Positions 1-8,399 of a DNA stretch of 64,000 nucleotides are shown in pieces. The first letter of the stretch is position 1. Each line of letters begins with the position of its first letter. This DNA comes from an uncultured Lentisphaerota bacterium (lineage in GTDB: Bacteria > Verrucomicrobiota > Kiritimatiellia > CAIQIC01): contig CAISWQ010000038.1 of assembly GCA_903889245.1 (NCBI GenBank), positions 1 to 64,000 on the forward strand, written 5' to 3'. The notes beneath the pieces were generated by a model. The model saw only the letters and a list, made by a program, of their open reading frames with translations, did no database searches and was not told the DNA's origin. The position numbers were made by a program, and so were the translations under genes.

Positions 1-71
1 AGCTGCACCTCGCTGACGGACCACGGACTCGTCTCGCCAAGAATCTGCTGATAAAGGGAAGTGTCTTTCAT
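1..71 (-). CDS. ISL3-like transposase, N-terminal fragment cut by the window edge
   Basis: The minus strand from an ATG at 71 reads 23 codons to the window edge without a stop: M-K-D-T-S-L-Y-Q-Q-I-L-G, then a T-S-P-W-S-V-S-E-V-Q stretch. ISL3-family transposases typically begin with a short L-Y-x-x-I/L-L-G-L-x-x-P-W-x-V motif just like this, so I read it as the start of such a transposase. Only the first 23 residues are visible, so neither the family nor intactness can be proved. It lies about 260 nt from, and divergent to, the PQQ-like propeller gene, suggesting an IS copy or remnant at the left edge. Confidence 0.5.
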   Translation of the reverse strand, partial: MKDTSLYQQILGETSPWSVSEVQ

Positions 72-328
72 GCCTGCATCCTACCTGAATCCTCACCTTT
101 TGCTCGAAATATTCCCCTCATTAACCCAGTAGCGCCATTTTTTATCGGGAAAATGGTGGAGTGTGAAGCTTCCCGATGAGTTTGCTTATGTGTGTGGAAA
201 TCCGGGCGGCGACGTGAGTAGGACCGAGAAGGCGAGCCGGGCCAATATTGCGCAAACAGAAGGATGGACAATTTATGATAAAATGCATATGTGCCGGGTG
301 GTCGTCAGGATCGCAGTCAGGAGGCAAT

Positions 329-1615
329 ATGAATGTTAAGGCGTTGCTGGTTGTCATCCTTTTATGGGGAGCCTGTTCCAACGCAGCGGAAGATGGTTCA
401 TGGTCGCGCTTCCGCGGCCCCAACGGCAGTGGCATCGGTCAAACGAAAGGGTTGCCGCTGAAGTGGACCGATGCCGATTACAACTGGAAAATCAAGCTGC
501 CGGGCACCGGCCACTCATCGCCGGTGGTATGGGGGCAGCGTGTATTTATTACCTGCGGTCACCACAAGACGGCCCAGCGTTTGATTCTTTGTGTGGACGC
601 CCCCACCGGACGCATCCTCTGGCAGCGTGAATACAACACCCAGCTCTATACCCAGCACTCTGACAATGCCTATGCCTCGTCCACCCCGGTCGTTGATGCT
701 GAAGGTGCCATTGTGTCGTGGACCACGCCTCAGCAGGTGCTTCTTCTGGCACTGGATAATGATGGTCGGGAAGTCTGGAAACGCGAGTGGGGCCCCTTTA
801 TTGCTATCTACGGCAGCGCAGTCTCTCCGATCTTGGTCAACGACATGGTGATTCTCCATAACGACCAGGATGACCCCAAAGCCAATCCGTCCGTCTATGG
901 CAAAAACGCAACACACGAGGTTGGGAAAAGTTTTGTGATTGCCGTGGATCGCAAGACAGGCAAGACCCGCTGGCAGACGGAGCGCACCTCGGAGATGTGT
1001 ACCTACGGAACTCCCACCGTTTATCAGGGAGAAGACGGCCGCCCCCAAATCATCATGGCCACCAAAGCCCACGGGATTTATGCCCTGAATGCAGCCGATG
1101 GCAAGGTCCTCTGGGAACTCCCCGGATTGTTCAAAGGCCGTGTGATTGCCTCGCCTGTCATCAGCGAAGGGTTGATTGTGGTGAGTAGCGGCATCGCCGC
1201 ATCCGGCTGGCGGTGCGTGGTGGTGCGTCCTGGTTCGGTCGATGGCAAGACGCCACCTAAGTTGCTTCACGAATTCGCCAGACCCGTGCCCATGGTTCCC
1301 ACGCCCCTCGTCAAGGACGGTCTTGTTTTTCTATGGTGCGACATCGGCACGGCGGCTTGTTTCCGCCTGGTCAACGGGCAAATGGTGTGGCGCGAGCAGG
1401 TTGAAGGAGCCTATTACAGTTCTCCGGTCTGGTGCGAGGGGCGTCTATACTGCGCGACGCGCAGCGGCGAGATGGTGGTCATCTCCGCCTCGGAAAAATT
1501 CGAGCAATTGGCCCGCGTACCGCTGGGCGAGAGATGCTATGCCACACCAGCCATCAGCGAGGGGGTGATGTACATCCGCACAACATCTTCGCTGATGTCG
1601 TTGGGCCCCAGATAG
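329..1615 (+). CDS. Secreted PQQ-like beta-propeller protein
   Basis: A 428-residue exported protein with a signal peptide (hydrophobic A-L-L-V-V-I-L-L core, cleavage near S-N-A-A). The mature chain opens with W-S-R-F-R-G-P-N-G-S-G, typical of PVC PQQ-like propellers, followed by repeated blades such as S-S-P-V-V-W-G-Q-R-V-F and G-K-V-L-W-E-L. I chose the ATG at 329 because AGGAGG (319-324) sits 4 nt before it and it starts the signal peptide directly; upstream in-frame codons would bury it. These proteins are usually structural or scaffolding propellers, not quinoprotein dehydrogenases, and I see no obvious dehydrogenase metal or PQQ site. Monocistronic context: next gene 117 nt downstream. 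Confidence 0.8.
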   Translation: MNVKALLVVILLWGACSNAAEDGSWSRFRGPNGSGIGQTKGLPLKWTDADYNWKIKLPGTGHSSPVVWGQRVFITCGHHKTAQRLILCVDAPTGRILWQREYNTQLYTQHSDNAYASSTPVVDAEGAIVSWTTPQQVLLLALDNDGREVWKREWGPFIAIYGSAVSPILVNDMVILHNDQDDPKANPSVYGKNATHEVGKSFVIAVDRKTGKTRWQTERTSEMCTYGTPTVYQGEDGRPQIIMATKAHGIYALNAADGKVLWELPGLFKGRVIASPVISEGLIVVSSGIAASGWRCVVVRPGSVDGKTPPKLLHEFARPVPMVPTPLVKDGLVFLWCDIGTAACFRLVNGQMVWREQVEGAYYSSPVWCEGRLYCATRSGEMVVISASEKFEQLARVPLGERCYATPAISEGVMYIRTTSSLMSLGPR

Positions 1616-1732
1616 GCCCCTGACAGCGGCTGCTTTGCAGCCCGCGCAACAGCGCGAACCGCCCCAAAAGATATGAAAACAATTCTAAAAGGATGATAAG
1701 ACTTCGGGCGTCCTTTCTGGCATCCTGTGTCT

Positions 1733-3688
1733 ATGAAACGGCGGGCTTTCTTAAAGACCAGTATGTTTGGCCTGGCGGCTGCGGCCACTGTGCCGCACTT
1801 AGGCGCCGCGCCGGCAAACCCTGATGTGGAGACCGTGCCAGACACGTTGGATCTTGCTGATCGCGCACGGCTGGCCATCAGCGGCATGGGTGGCAACATT
1901 GATCCTGCGCTGATGACGATGTATGGGATGATTCATTTCTGTACGCCCCGGCCATGCCTGTCGCACTGGGGCTCGGCCGAGACCTTGTGCGACCCGAAGT
2001 TCGCGGAGTCGTTCCCGCTGATGCGCCTGATGTCGGGCAGCGATCAATATGCCGATCTGGAGCGCGCGTTTCGCACAGCCATTCTCGCCCGGGTGGATGA
2101 CGGGCTCTACTGGGACCGCGTGAATCCGCGCCGGCCGTGGCGGAATTCCTATTCGGCCTGGCTCTATGGCCAAGGTCGCGACGAGGATTTCTGCACCGTT
2201 GTCGGCACCGGACGTTTGTTGCGGGCGTTGCTGGTCTGGCGCGAGCTGGGGGACGGGGCGGATTGCGAGCGCCTGCTTAATGAACTGTGCGCCGGCCTGC
2301 GCCGGATTCTCGTGGTCAAGGGCGACTACGGCTTCTATCCCGCGAATGGCGGCTGGGGCGAAGTTGGCGCCTACCCGCGTTCTGGCTGGCTCAATACTGA
2401 TGAGGCCAAGAGCGAGACGGAAGGCGGCGAAGGGACCATTCTGGGCCTGCATGGCCACCAACTTTACGGCGCGGCGCACTGGTATGAGCAAAGCGGAAGC
2501 CCGGTGGCTTTGGACTTGGCGGCGAAGCTGGCGAACTACTGCCTGTTGCCAAAATTCTGGGGCGGCGTGGCCGATCCTCACGCTGACCGCAAAAGCTCCA
2601 AACTGCCCGGACACATTGCGAGCCGCGGGCCCGACCCGCTCTTCATGGCGGGGTCGGAACTGGGTCACTGGTATTCCCATTTTCACTGCCGCGCGGTTGG
2701 GTTGCGCGGGCTACTCGCCTACGGCCACGCCACGGCGAATGCGCGTGTGCTCGAATTCGTCCGCCGCGCCTATGAATTCACGTTGACGCAAGGCATCGCC
2801 CGCCTCGGTTGGATCAACTGCTACCCCGGCGCACCGAGTGGCTGGAGCCACGTGGAGGCGTGTGCCTTGGGAGACTTGGTGGGGCTGGCGATCCGACTGA
2901 CGGATGCCGGCCTGGGCGACTACTGGGATGATGTGGATGCGGTTGTCCGCAATCACCTGGCCGAGCAGCAAATCACGCGGACGGATGGGCTGGAGAAAGT
3001 CGTGGCGCACTATCAGAAACTACCGGATCACATCGGGAAGAAAGCGCCGGGCGAACTGTGCTTTGACCGTGTCCTTGAGCGCAGCGTAGGGACATTTTTC
3101 GCGGCGGCCCGGCCGGCCGACATCGGACAGCCGGTGATCGTCTGTCAATGTTGTACGGGCAACGCTTCGCAAGGTCTCTACTATGCGTGGGAAGGCGCCC
3201 TCCGGGAACACGGTGACCGCGCCACCCTCAATCTTTTCCTGAACCGGGCTGGGCGGCTGGTGAATGTGGATAGCTATCTTCCCTATGAGGGCAAAGTGGT
3301 CATCCGGAACAAACAAGCGCGCAGCCTGGCCGTGCGCCTGCCATCATGGGTGGACAAGCGGGAACTGGTGTTGACGCCAGTCAAACTGCCGGCCGATCCG
3401 TATTGGGCTGGTCGGTATTTGATCTTCGACGCCCTTCCGCCAAGCCTGGCGCTCACCCTGACGTTCCCCATCAGGACGCAAACGGCGACCTACACGGTTG
3501 ATGCGGGAACCCGGCAGGAACGGAAATACACATGTGAATTCCGTGGCAGTACCTGCGTGCATGTGTCGCCGCACGACGCCGCGCCAACCAGCATCCCGTT
3601 GTATCAACGCTCGCAGATGCGTGCGACCACGGCACCCTGCCGTCTGGTGCGGCGCTTCATTCCCCCGAAACTGGTGTACGGATGGTGA
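1733..3688 (+). CDS. GH127-like (DUF1680) beta-L-arabinofuranosidase-type protein, Tat signal
   Basis: A 651-residue protein beginning M-K-R-R-A-F-L-K, a twin-arginine export signal ending near A-A-P-A. The body resembles the (alpha/alpha)6-barrel DUF1680/GH127 family. The family's cysteine-glutamate zinc centre is recognisable: E-A-C near E375/C377 and a C-Q-C-C-T-G-N cluster with Cys at about 471, 473 and 474. In characterised GH127 enzymes a cysteine of such a cluster is the nucleophile. A beta-sandwich-like C-terminal part follows (L-A-V-R-L-P-S-W). A GTG two codons earlier is an alternative start, but no clear ribosome-binding site precedes either. Probable role: removing arabinofuranose or a related sugar from plant or algal glycans. 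The exact substrate is uncertain. Confidence 0.7.
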   Translation: MKRRAFLKTSMFGLAAAATVPHLGAAPANPDVETVPDTLDLADRARLAISGMGGNIDPALMTMYGMIHFCTPRPCLSHWGSAETLCDPKFAESFPLMRLMSGSDQYADLERAFRTAILARVDDGLYWDRVNPRRPWRNSYSAWLYGQGRDEDFCTVVGTGRLLRALLVWRELGDGADCERLLNELCAGLRRILVVKGDYGFYPANGGWGEVGAYPRSGWLNTDEAKSETEGGEGTILGLHGHQLYGAAHWYEQSGSPVALDLAAKLANYCLLPKFWGGVADPHADRKSSKLPGHIASRGPDPLFMAGSELGHWYSHFHCRAVGLRGLLAYGHATANARVLEFVRRAYEFTLTQGIARLGWINCYPGAPSGWSHVEACALGDLVGLAIRLTDAGLGDYWDDVDAVVRNHLAEQQITRTDGLEKVVAHYQKLPDHIGKKAPGELCFDRVLERSVGTFFAAARPADIGQPVIVCQCCTGNASQGLYYAWEGALREHGDRATLNLFLNRAGRLVNVDSYLPYEGKVVIRNKQARSLAVRLPSWVDKRELVLTPVKLPADPYWAGRYLIFDALPPSLALTLTFPIRTQTATYTVDAGTRQERKYTCEFRGSTCVHVSPHDAAPTSIPLYQRSQMRATTAPCRLVRRFIPPKLVYGW

Positions 3689-3722
3689 GGGAGAAAGTGG
3701 CTGGCTTCTGACCGCGGCCTTC

Positions 3723-3768
3723 TTCCAAGGCTTGGAAAAAAGCGCGCGGACTTTTCCAAGCCTTGGAA
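3723..3768. repeat. TTCCA-N5-TGGAA array 1 (2 copies)
   Basis: Two copies of the 15-bp dyad at 3723-3737 (TTCCAAGGCTTGGAA) and 3754-3768 (TTCCAAGCCTTGGAA), centres 31 bp apart. The array ends 19 nt before the ATG of the SGNH hydrolase gene, first gene of a three-gene unit. From the second copy through the leader into the signal-peptide codons this segment nearly duplicates the corresponding segment at array 2. A role as operator or regulatory element is inferred from position. Confidence 0.9.
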
Positions 3769-3787
3769 ACGTGCTATCTCTGCGCCC

Positions 3788-4714
3788 ATGAAAAACAAAC
3801 TTCTGCTGGCCCTGCTGGCGGGGGCGACGCTCGCGGCGGGTGCGGCGGAATCCACGCTGCGCGTGTATTACATCGGCAACAGCGTCACCGACACAATCCG
3901 CTATAAGCCGCTCGCGGAACTGGCGGCGACGCGCGGCGTGAAGCTTGAGTGGGGCCGCCACATGATTCCCGGCGCGCCGCTGGAGTGGCTGCACGGCCAC
4001 GCGGAGGAGGGCTTCCGCGAAAAGCCCTATGGCGGCTGGCGGCTGGCGCTGACGGGCTTCGCGTGGGATGCGGTTTCGTTCCAGCCGTTCGACCGCTCGT
4101 TCACGAGCACGAACAAGAACGGCGAGGCAGTCGGCGATCTCGACCTCATCACGGCGTGGGCGAAGCTCGCGGCGGAAAAAAATCCCAACGTGCGGATTCT
4201 GGTCTATGCGCGCTGGCCTCGGATGCGCAGCGGCGGTCAGCCGTTCAAGTTCAACAAGGACGCCTATGATCCCGCGAAGCCGGGCAACGGCTTCGACCTC
4301 GCGAAGCTCGATCCGTGGACACAATGCTGGGAGGCCGGCTATGACCCGGCGACCCGTAAGGGCTCGAACGAGTCGCGCGAGTATTTCGAGAAACTGCACG
4401 CGGCGGTGGTGGCGAATACCAGGTTTCTGAAGCAGCCCGCCGAACTGGTGAAGGTCGGCCACGCGCTGGCCGCGCTCGACGCCGAGATGCGCGCCGGCAA
4501 GGTTCCCGGCTACACGACCGCCTGGCAGTTCTACAAGGACGGTATCCACTTCAACGAGACCGGCAGCTATCTGGTCGGCTGTGTCTATTTCGCGCAGTTG
4601 CTCCGGCTGAATCCCACGGGGCTGCCGACCGCGCCCTATGGCAAGGTGGATGAGAAGCTCGCGCCGCTGCTGCAAAAGGTGGCGTGGGAAACCGTGCAAA
4701 AATTGACCCCATGA
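3788..4714 (+). CDS. Secreted SGNH/GDSL-type hydrolase
   Basis: A 308-residue exported protein (signal peptide M-K-N-K-L-L-L-A, cleavage near A-A-G-A-A). The mature part begins L-R-V-Y-Y-I-G-N-S-V-T-D, an SGNH block I with the nucleophile at Ser32 in G-N-S. A C-terminal D-G-I-H-F-N block supplies the Asp251/His254 pair. SGNH enzymes are usually esterases or acetylesterases that remove acyl groups from polysaccharides. It is the first gene after array 1, and its stop overlaps ATGA with an in-frame ATG of the GH26 gene, so the two are probably co-translated. There is no clear Shine-Dalgarno in its 19-nt leader. Confidence 0.75.
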   Translation: MKNKLLLALLAGATLAAGAAESTLRVYYIGNSVTDTIRYKPLAELAATRGVKLEWGRHMIPGAPLEWLHGHAEEGFREKPYGGWRLALTGFAWDAVSFQPFDRSFTSTNKNGEAVGDLDLITAWAKLAAEKNPNVRILVYARWPRMRSGGQPFKFNKDAYDPAKPGNGFDLAKLDPWTQCWEAGYDPATRKGSNESREYFEKLHAAVVANTRFLKQPAELVKVGHALAALDAEMRAGKVPGYTTAWQFYKDGIHFNETGSYLVGCVYFAQLLRLNPTGLPTAPYGKVDEKLAPLLQKVAWETVQKLTP

Positions 4715-4722
4715 GGAAGCCC

Positions 4723-6579
4723 ATGAAAAACCTGATGCGTTTGGTGATGTTGCTGGCCGGCGTTGCTGCGGCGCGCGCGGTGGAGCCGGTGGACCCGGAG
4801 CTGATCCCGGAGGCGCGCAAGGTGCTCAACTATCTGGAGTCGGTCCACGGCAAGCAGACGCTGGCGGGCAGCACCAGCGGCGTCGCGGGCTGGGTGCAGG
4901 AGACGACGGGTCGCCTGCCGGCGATGCAGGGCTTCGATCTATCCGGTTGGAATAGCCCGACGTGGGGCAAGAACTACACGCCGGTCGTCGAGAAGACCCT
5001 CGCCGAGGTGCAGGCGTGGTGGGCGCGCGGCGGCCTCGTCCAGATGCAATTCCACTGGAAGAATCCGACGCGGCCCGATGGCTCCGCGTGGGCCGGGCTG
5101 CCGCCGGGCCGCGGCACGGGGCCGGTGGATTGCGCCGCCGCGCTCAAGCCGGGCTCGCCGGTCAACCTCGCGCTGATGGCCGACCTGAAGAAAAACGCCG
5201 ACTATCTTCAGCAGCTCGCCGACGCGCGCGTACCGGTGCTGTGGCGGCCGTTCCACGAGATAGATGGCGGCTGGTTTTGGTGGACCGACAAGGAGCAACC
5301 GGAGAATACCGCCGCGCTGTGGCGGCTGATGTTCGACTACCTCGTCAAGGAGCGCAAGCTGCACAACCTGATCTGGGTCTATAGCGCGGGTGTCCACGCC
5401 GGCGGCTACAAGCAGCTTGTGAAAAAAGAAAAACGCGCGGAGACGCCCGAGGGCGAGATCGCCTTCCGCAAGCGCTCCTATCCGGGTGCGCAGTATGTGG
5501 ACATCGCGGGCATTGATATCTACCCCGGCAGCGGCTACGGCCAGCCGACCGACGATGTGTATCCCAAGGCGTTCACGATCATGCAGCAGGTTGCGCCCGG
5601 CAAGCTGCTCGCGATGTGCGAGTCCGGCGTGCCGCTCAACCCCGACTTGATGCAGAAGGACGGGCCGAAGTGGCTCTATAATCTCCAGTGGTTCGAGGGC
5701 GAGGTCGCGTGGGACCGGAAATGCTACGGGCACGACTACATCATCACCTTCGACGAACTGCCGGCGCTTTCGTCCAAGCCCGTACCGCCCTGGGCGCGGC
5801 TCGTCGCGCCCACCGATGGCGCGGCCGCCGCCGGCTCGGTGACGTTGCGCGCCGAAGCCGCCGCGCGCGAGGGCGCTATAGCCAAGGTCGAGTTCTACCG
5901 GCTCGACGCGGCCGCGTGGAAGAACTGGTTCATGGTCGGACGCGAAGAGAAGGAAGCCGCACTCAAGAACGCGCAGTTGATCAGCGCCGCGACCGCTGCG
6001 CCGTTCGTCTGCGAGTGGCAGCATCCGCCGGCCGGCCTGCACAACATCATCGCCAAGGCTACCGACGCGAAGGGTGCGACCGCGCTCTCCAACATCGCGC
6101 GCATCAGCGCCGGCGTGAAGAACCTCGCACTCGGCTGCAAGGTGACGGCCTCATCGAAACCGGAAAACGCCGCGAAGGCCGTGGATGGCGACTTGTTCAG
6201 CGCGTGGAGCGGCGAACGCGGCAACGCCAAACCCGCGGCGAAGAAAGGCGCGAAGAAACCGGCCGCCGAATCCGCCGTCAAGCCGGCAGAACAATGGCTC
6301 GCGGTGGACCTCGGCAGCGAGCAGACGCTCGGCGCGGTCAGCATCGCGTGGTGGAAGGCCTACGCCAAAAGCTATCAGGTTCAGGTCTCGACCGATGGCG
6401 CGACGTGGAAGGACGTCTATTCGACGAACAAGAAAGCCGAGTTCCTCGGCAACACCGACGTGATTCGTTTCGATCCCGTGAAAGCCCGCCACGTCCGCCT
6501 GCTCTGCACGCAGCCCGGCACCGACTGGGGCGGCTACACCGTCTACGAACTCGGCGGCTACGCCGCCCTGCCGAAATGA
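4723..6579 (+). CDS. Secreted GH26 beta-mannanase-like enzyme with F5/8C-type C-terminal domain
   Basis: A 618-residue exported enzyme. The GH26 barrel spans roughly residues 20-340: the acid/base motif R-P-F-H-E-I-D-G-G-W-F-W-W has Glu179 and the nucleophile motif C-E-S-G has Glu300, the canonical family pair. An Ig-like segment (about 350-460) and a discoidin/CBM32-like domain (about 465-615) follow. The discoidin domain is interrupted by a Lys/Ala-rich insert around residues 500-525. I chose the ATG at 4723 because AGGAAG lies 4 nt upstream and it starts the signal peptide; an ATG at 4711 overlaps the previous stop. Expected activity is endo-beta-1,4-mannan hydrolysis, though GH26 also contains lichenase and xylanase members. 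Confidence 0.82.
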   Translation: MKNLMRLVMLLAGVAAARAVEPVDPELIPEARKVLNYLESVHGKQTLAGSTSGVAGWVQETTGRLPAMQGFDLSGWNSPTWGKNYTPVVEKTLAEVQAWWARGGLVQMQFHWKNPTRPDGSAWAGLPPGRGTGPVDCAAALKPGSPVNLALMADLKKNADYLQQLADARVPVLWRPFHEIDGGWFWWTDKEQPENTAALWRLMFDYLVKERKLHNLIWVYSAGVHAGGYKQLVKKEKRAETPEGEIAFRKRSYPGAQYVDIAGIDIYPGSGYGQPTDDVYPKAFTIMQQVAPGKLLAMCESGVPLNPDLMQKDGPKWLYNLQWFEGEVAWDRKCYGHDYIITFDELPALSSKPVPPWARLVAPTDGAAAAGSVTLRAEAAAREGAIAKVEFYRLDAAAWKNWFMVGREEKEAALKNAQLISAATAAPFVCEWQHPPAGLHNIIAKATDAKGATALSNIARISAGVKNLALGCKVTASSKPENAAKAVDGDLFSAWSGERGNAKPAAKKGAKKPAAESAVKPAEQWLAVDLGSEQTLGAVSIAWWKAYAKSYQVQVSTDGATWKDVYSTNKKAEFLGNTDVIRFDPVKARHVRLLCTQPGTDWGGYTVYELGGYAALPK

Positions 6580-6618
6580 CGTGCCATGAAATTCAGAAGC
6601 TGGCCAGGATAAAAAATC

Positions 6619-8253
6619 ATGAAACCACTATTGGCCCGTCGCCACATGCTCAAGATGCTCACCACCGCCGGGCTCGGCGCGACCATTTCCAGTCACCTGT
6701 CTGCGGCAGAAGTTGGGGCCAAGGATAAGGCCGCCACGCCGCTTCCCGAGCCCAGCCCTTTCGCCAAAGGCGGCAAGAACAACTGCGTGACTGACTTCGG
6801 CGCGGTGGCCGATGGGAAAACGCTCACCACCGGGGCGCTGCAAAAGGCCATAGACGATTGCGCGGCTGCCGGTGGCGGCACGGTCACCGTCCCGCCCGGC
6901 GTCTATCTCACCCACACGATCTTTTTGAAGAGCGGCGTGCACCTCCATCTCCAAAAGAACGCCGTCATCCTGGGCGATACCAACCCCAAGGCCTTCACCG
7001 GGGCCGTCATCCATGCCGACAAGATCGAGAACGCCGCCCTCACCGGCCCTGGCGTCATCAACGGCCAGGGCTCCCCGAAATATTTCCCGCCCAAAGGGCC
7101 GCGCCATCACGACCTCCTCCTCTTCCAGTGCAAAAACATCACCGTGAGCGATGTCACCCTGCTCGACGCCCCCTCGTGGGTGTTCCGCATCCGCGAGTGC
7201 GACGGCGTGAAAGTGCGCGGCGTGAAGGTCTATTCCTACATCAACCAAAACAATGACGGCATCGATATCGACGCCAAAAACGTCACCATCTCCGACTGCA
7301 TCATCGAAAGCGAAGACGACGGGATTTGCCTGAAGAGCGACAACCCGGATTTCCTGGTCGAGAATATCACCATTACCAACTGCCTCATCGCCACCAACTG
7401 TAACGCCATCAAGTTCGGCACCTCCAGCAAAGGCGGCTTCAAGAACATCGCCATCAGCAACTGCGTCATTCACTGGCCGGCGGAGGCGGGCAAGGTCCCG
7501 CCGCGCACGTCCCTCAAAGGCTGCGAGGTGGATGCCATCGCGGAAGTGGGTCTTGCCCTGGAAGTCGTGGACGGCGGTCACATGGAACAGGTCAACGTGA
7601 GCAACCTGGCGATGACCGGCATTCAGACCCCGCTCTTCATCCGGCTCGGCAACCGCAAGGGGCCGGGCTCGTTGAAGAACGTCGTCATCAGCCACATCAC
7701 CGCCACCGACGAGACCATGTTGAGCAGCGCCATCACCGGCATCCCCGGCAGCTACGTGGAAGACGTCATTCTCAAGGACCTCGTCTTCAACTGCAAAGGC
7801 ACCGCCACCCTCACCGAGGCCGACGCCACCGTCCCCGAGAAGATCAACGCCTATCCGCAGACCAACCTCATCTTCGGCTACAGCGTGCCCGCGTTCGGCC
7901 TCTATGCCCGCCACGTGCGTGGCCTGATCGTGGAGAACTTCATCTTCCGCCTGCGCCAGCCCGACGCCCGCCCCGCCGTCGTGCTCGATGACTGCCACAA
8001 CGTTCAATTACGCAACTTCGATGCCGCCGTACCCACCCACGAGCAGGCGCTCATCCGCATCAAACAATCCAGCCAGGTCACCATCTCCGGCTATCAATCC
8101 GCCGCGAAACCCGCCGCCTTTGTACAGGTGGAAGGCGCGGCCACCCAAGGCATCAAGCTCGCCGCCAACGACCTCACCCAGATCCGCGAAGTCATCCGCA
8201 CCCGCGACGGCGGGGCCACGGGCGCCGTGAAGCTGGTCGGCAATTTCGAATGA
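6619..8253 (+). CDS. GH28-family pectin/rhamnogalacturonan hydrolase-like protein
   Basis: A 544-residue right-handed beta-helix protein with an R-R-H-M-L-K N-terminal export signal that could be Tat-type. The start of the mature domain, V-T-D-F-G-A-V-A-D-G-K, and later motifs N-N-D-G-I-D (Asp213) and E-D-D-G-I (Asp233/Asp234) match GH28 motifs I and II. Motif III, normally G-H-G, is replaced by an F-G-T-S-S-K-G-G-F stretch, a form seen in many bacterial rhamnogalacturonase-like members. Probable role: hydrolysis of polygalacturonan or rhamnogalacturonan backbones. It is the last gene of the SGNH-GH26-GH28 unit, 39 nt after GH26, and array 2 starts 21 nt after its stop. Confidence 0.8.
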   Translation: MKPLLARRHMLKMLTTAGLGATISSHLSAAEVGAKDKAATPLPEPSPFAKGGKNNCVTDFGAVADGKTLTTGALQKAIDDCAAAGGGTVTVPPGVYLTHTIFLKSGVHLHLQKNAVILGDTNPKAFTGAVIHADKIENAALTGPGVINGQGSPKYFPPKGPRHHDLLLFQCKNITVSDVTLLDAPSWVFRIRECDGVKVRGVKVYSYINQNNDGIDIDAKNVTISDCIIESEDDGICLKSDNPDFLVENITITNCLIATNCNAIKFGTSSKGGFKNIAISNCVIHWPAEAGKVPPRTSLKGCEVDAIAEVGLALEVVDGGHMEQVNVSNLAMTGIQTPLFIRLGNRKGPGSLKNVVISHITATDETMLSSAITGIPGSYVEDVILKDLVFNCKGTATLTEADATVPEKINAYPQTNLIFGYSVPAFGLYARHVRGLIVENFIFRLRQPDARPAVVLDDCHNVQLRNFDAAVPTHEQALIRIKQSSQVTISGYQSAAKPAAFVQVEGAATQGIKLAANDLTQIREVIRTRDGGATGAVKLVGNFE

Positions 8254-8273
8254 CCCTGCCGGCGTGGCTGGCT

Positions 8274-8380
8274 TTCCAAGGATTGGAAACGGAACCGCTG
8301 ATTTTTCCAAGCCTTGGACAATCTCACGGAAATTTTCCAGGCCCTGGAAAAATTCGCGCAGACTTTTCCAAGCCTTGGAA
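8274..8380. repeat. TTCCA-N5-TGGAA array 2 (4 copies)
   Basis: Copies at 8274-8288, 8305-8319 (last base pair broken), 8335-8349 (TTCCAGGCCCTGGAA) and 8366-8380; centre spacing 31, 30 and 31 bp. It ends 19 nt before the ATG of the SMP-30 gene. Spacers are A/T tracts around a CG-rich core. The last copy plus leader and signal-peptide start nearly duplicates array 1. Confidence 0.92.
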
Positions 8381-8399
8381 ACGTGCTAGGAATGCGCCC

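Noticed and set aside
1628-1642. GGCTGC/GCAGCC hairpin after the PQQ-like gene
   Set aside because: No U-tract follows; likely chance in GC-rich DNA.
3344-4699. A 451-codon minus-strand open frame
   Set aside because: Antisense to the GH127-like and SGNH genes and crossing array 1.
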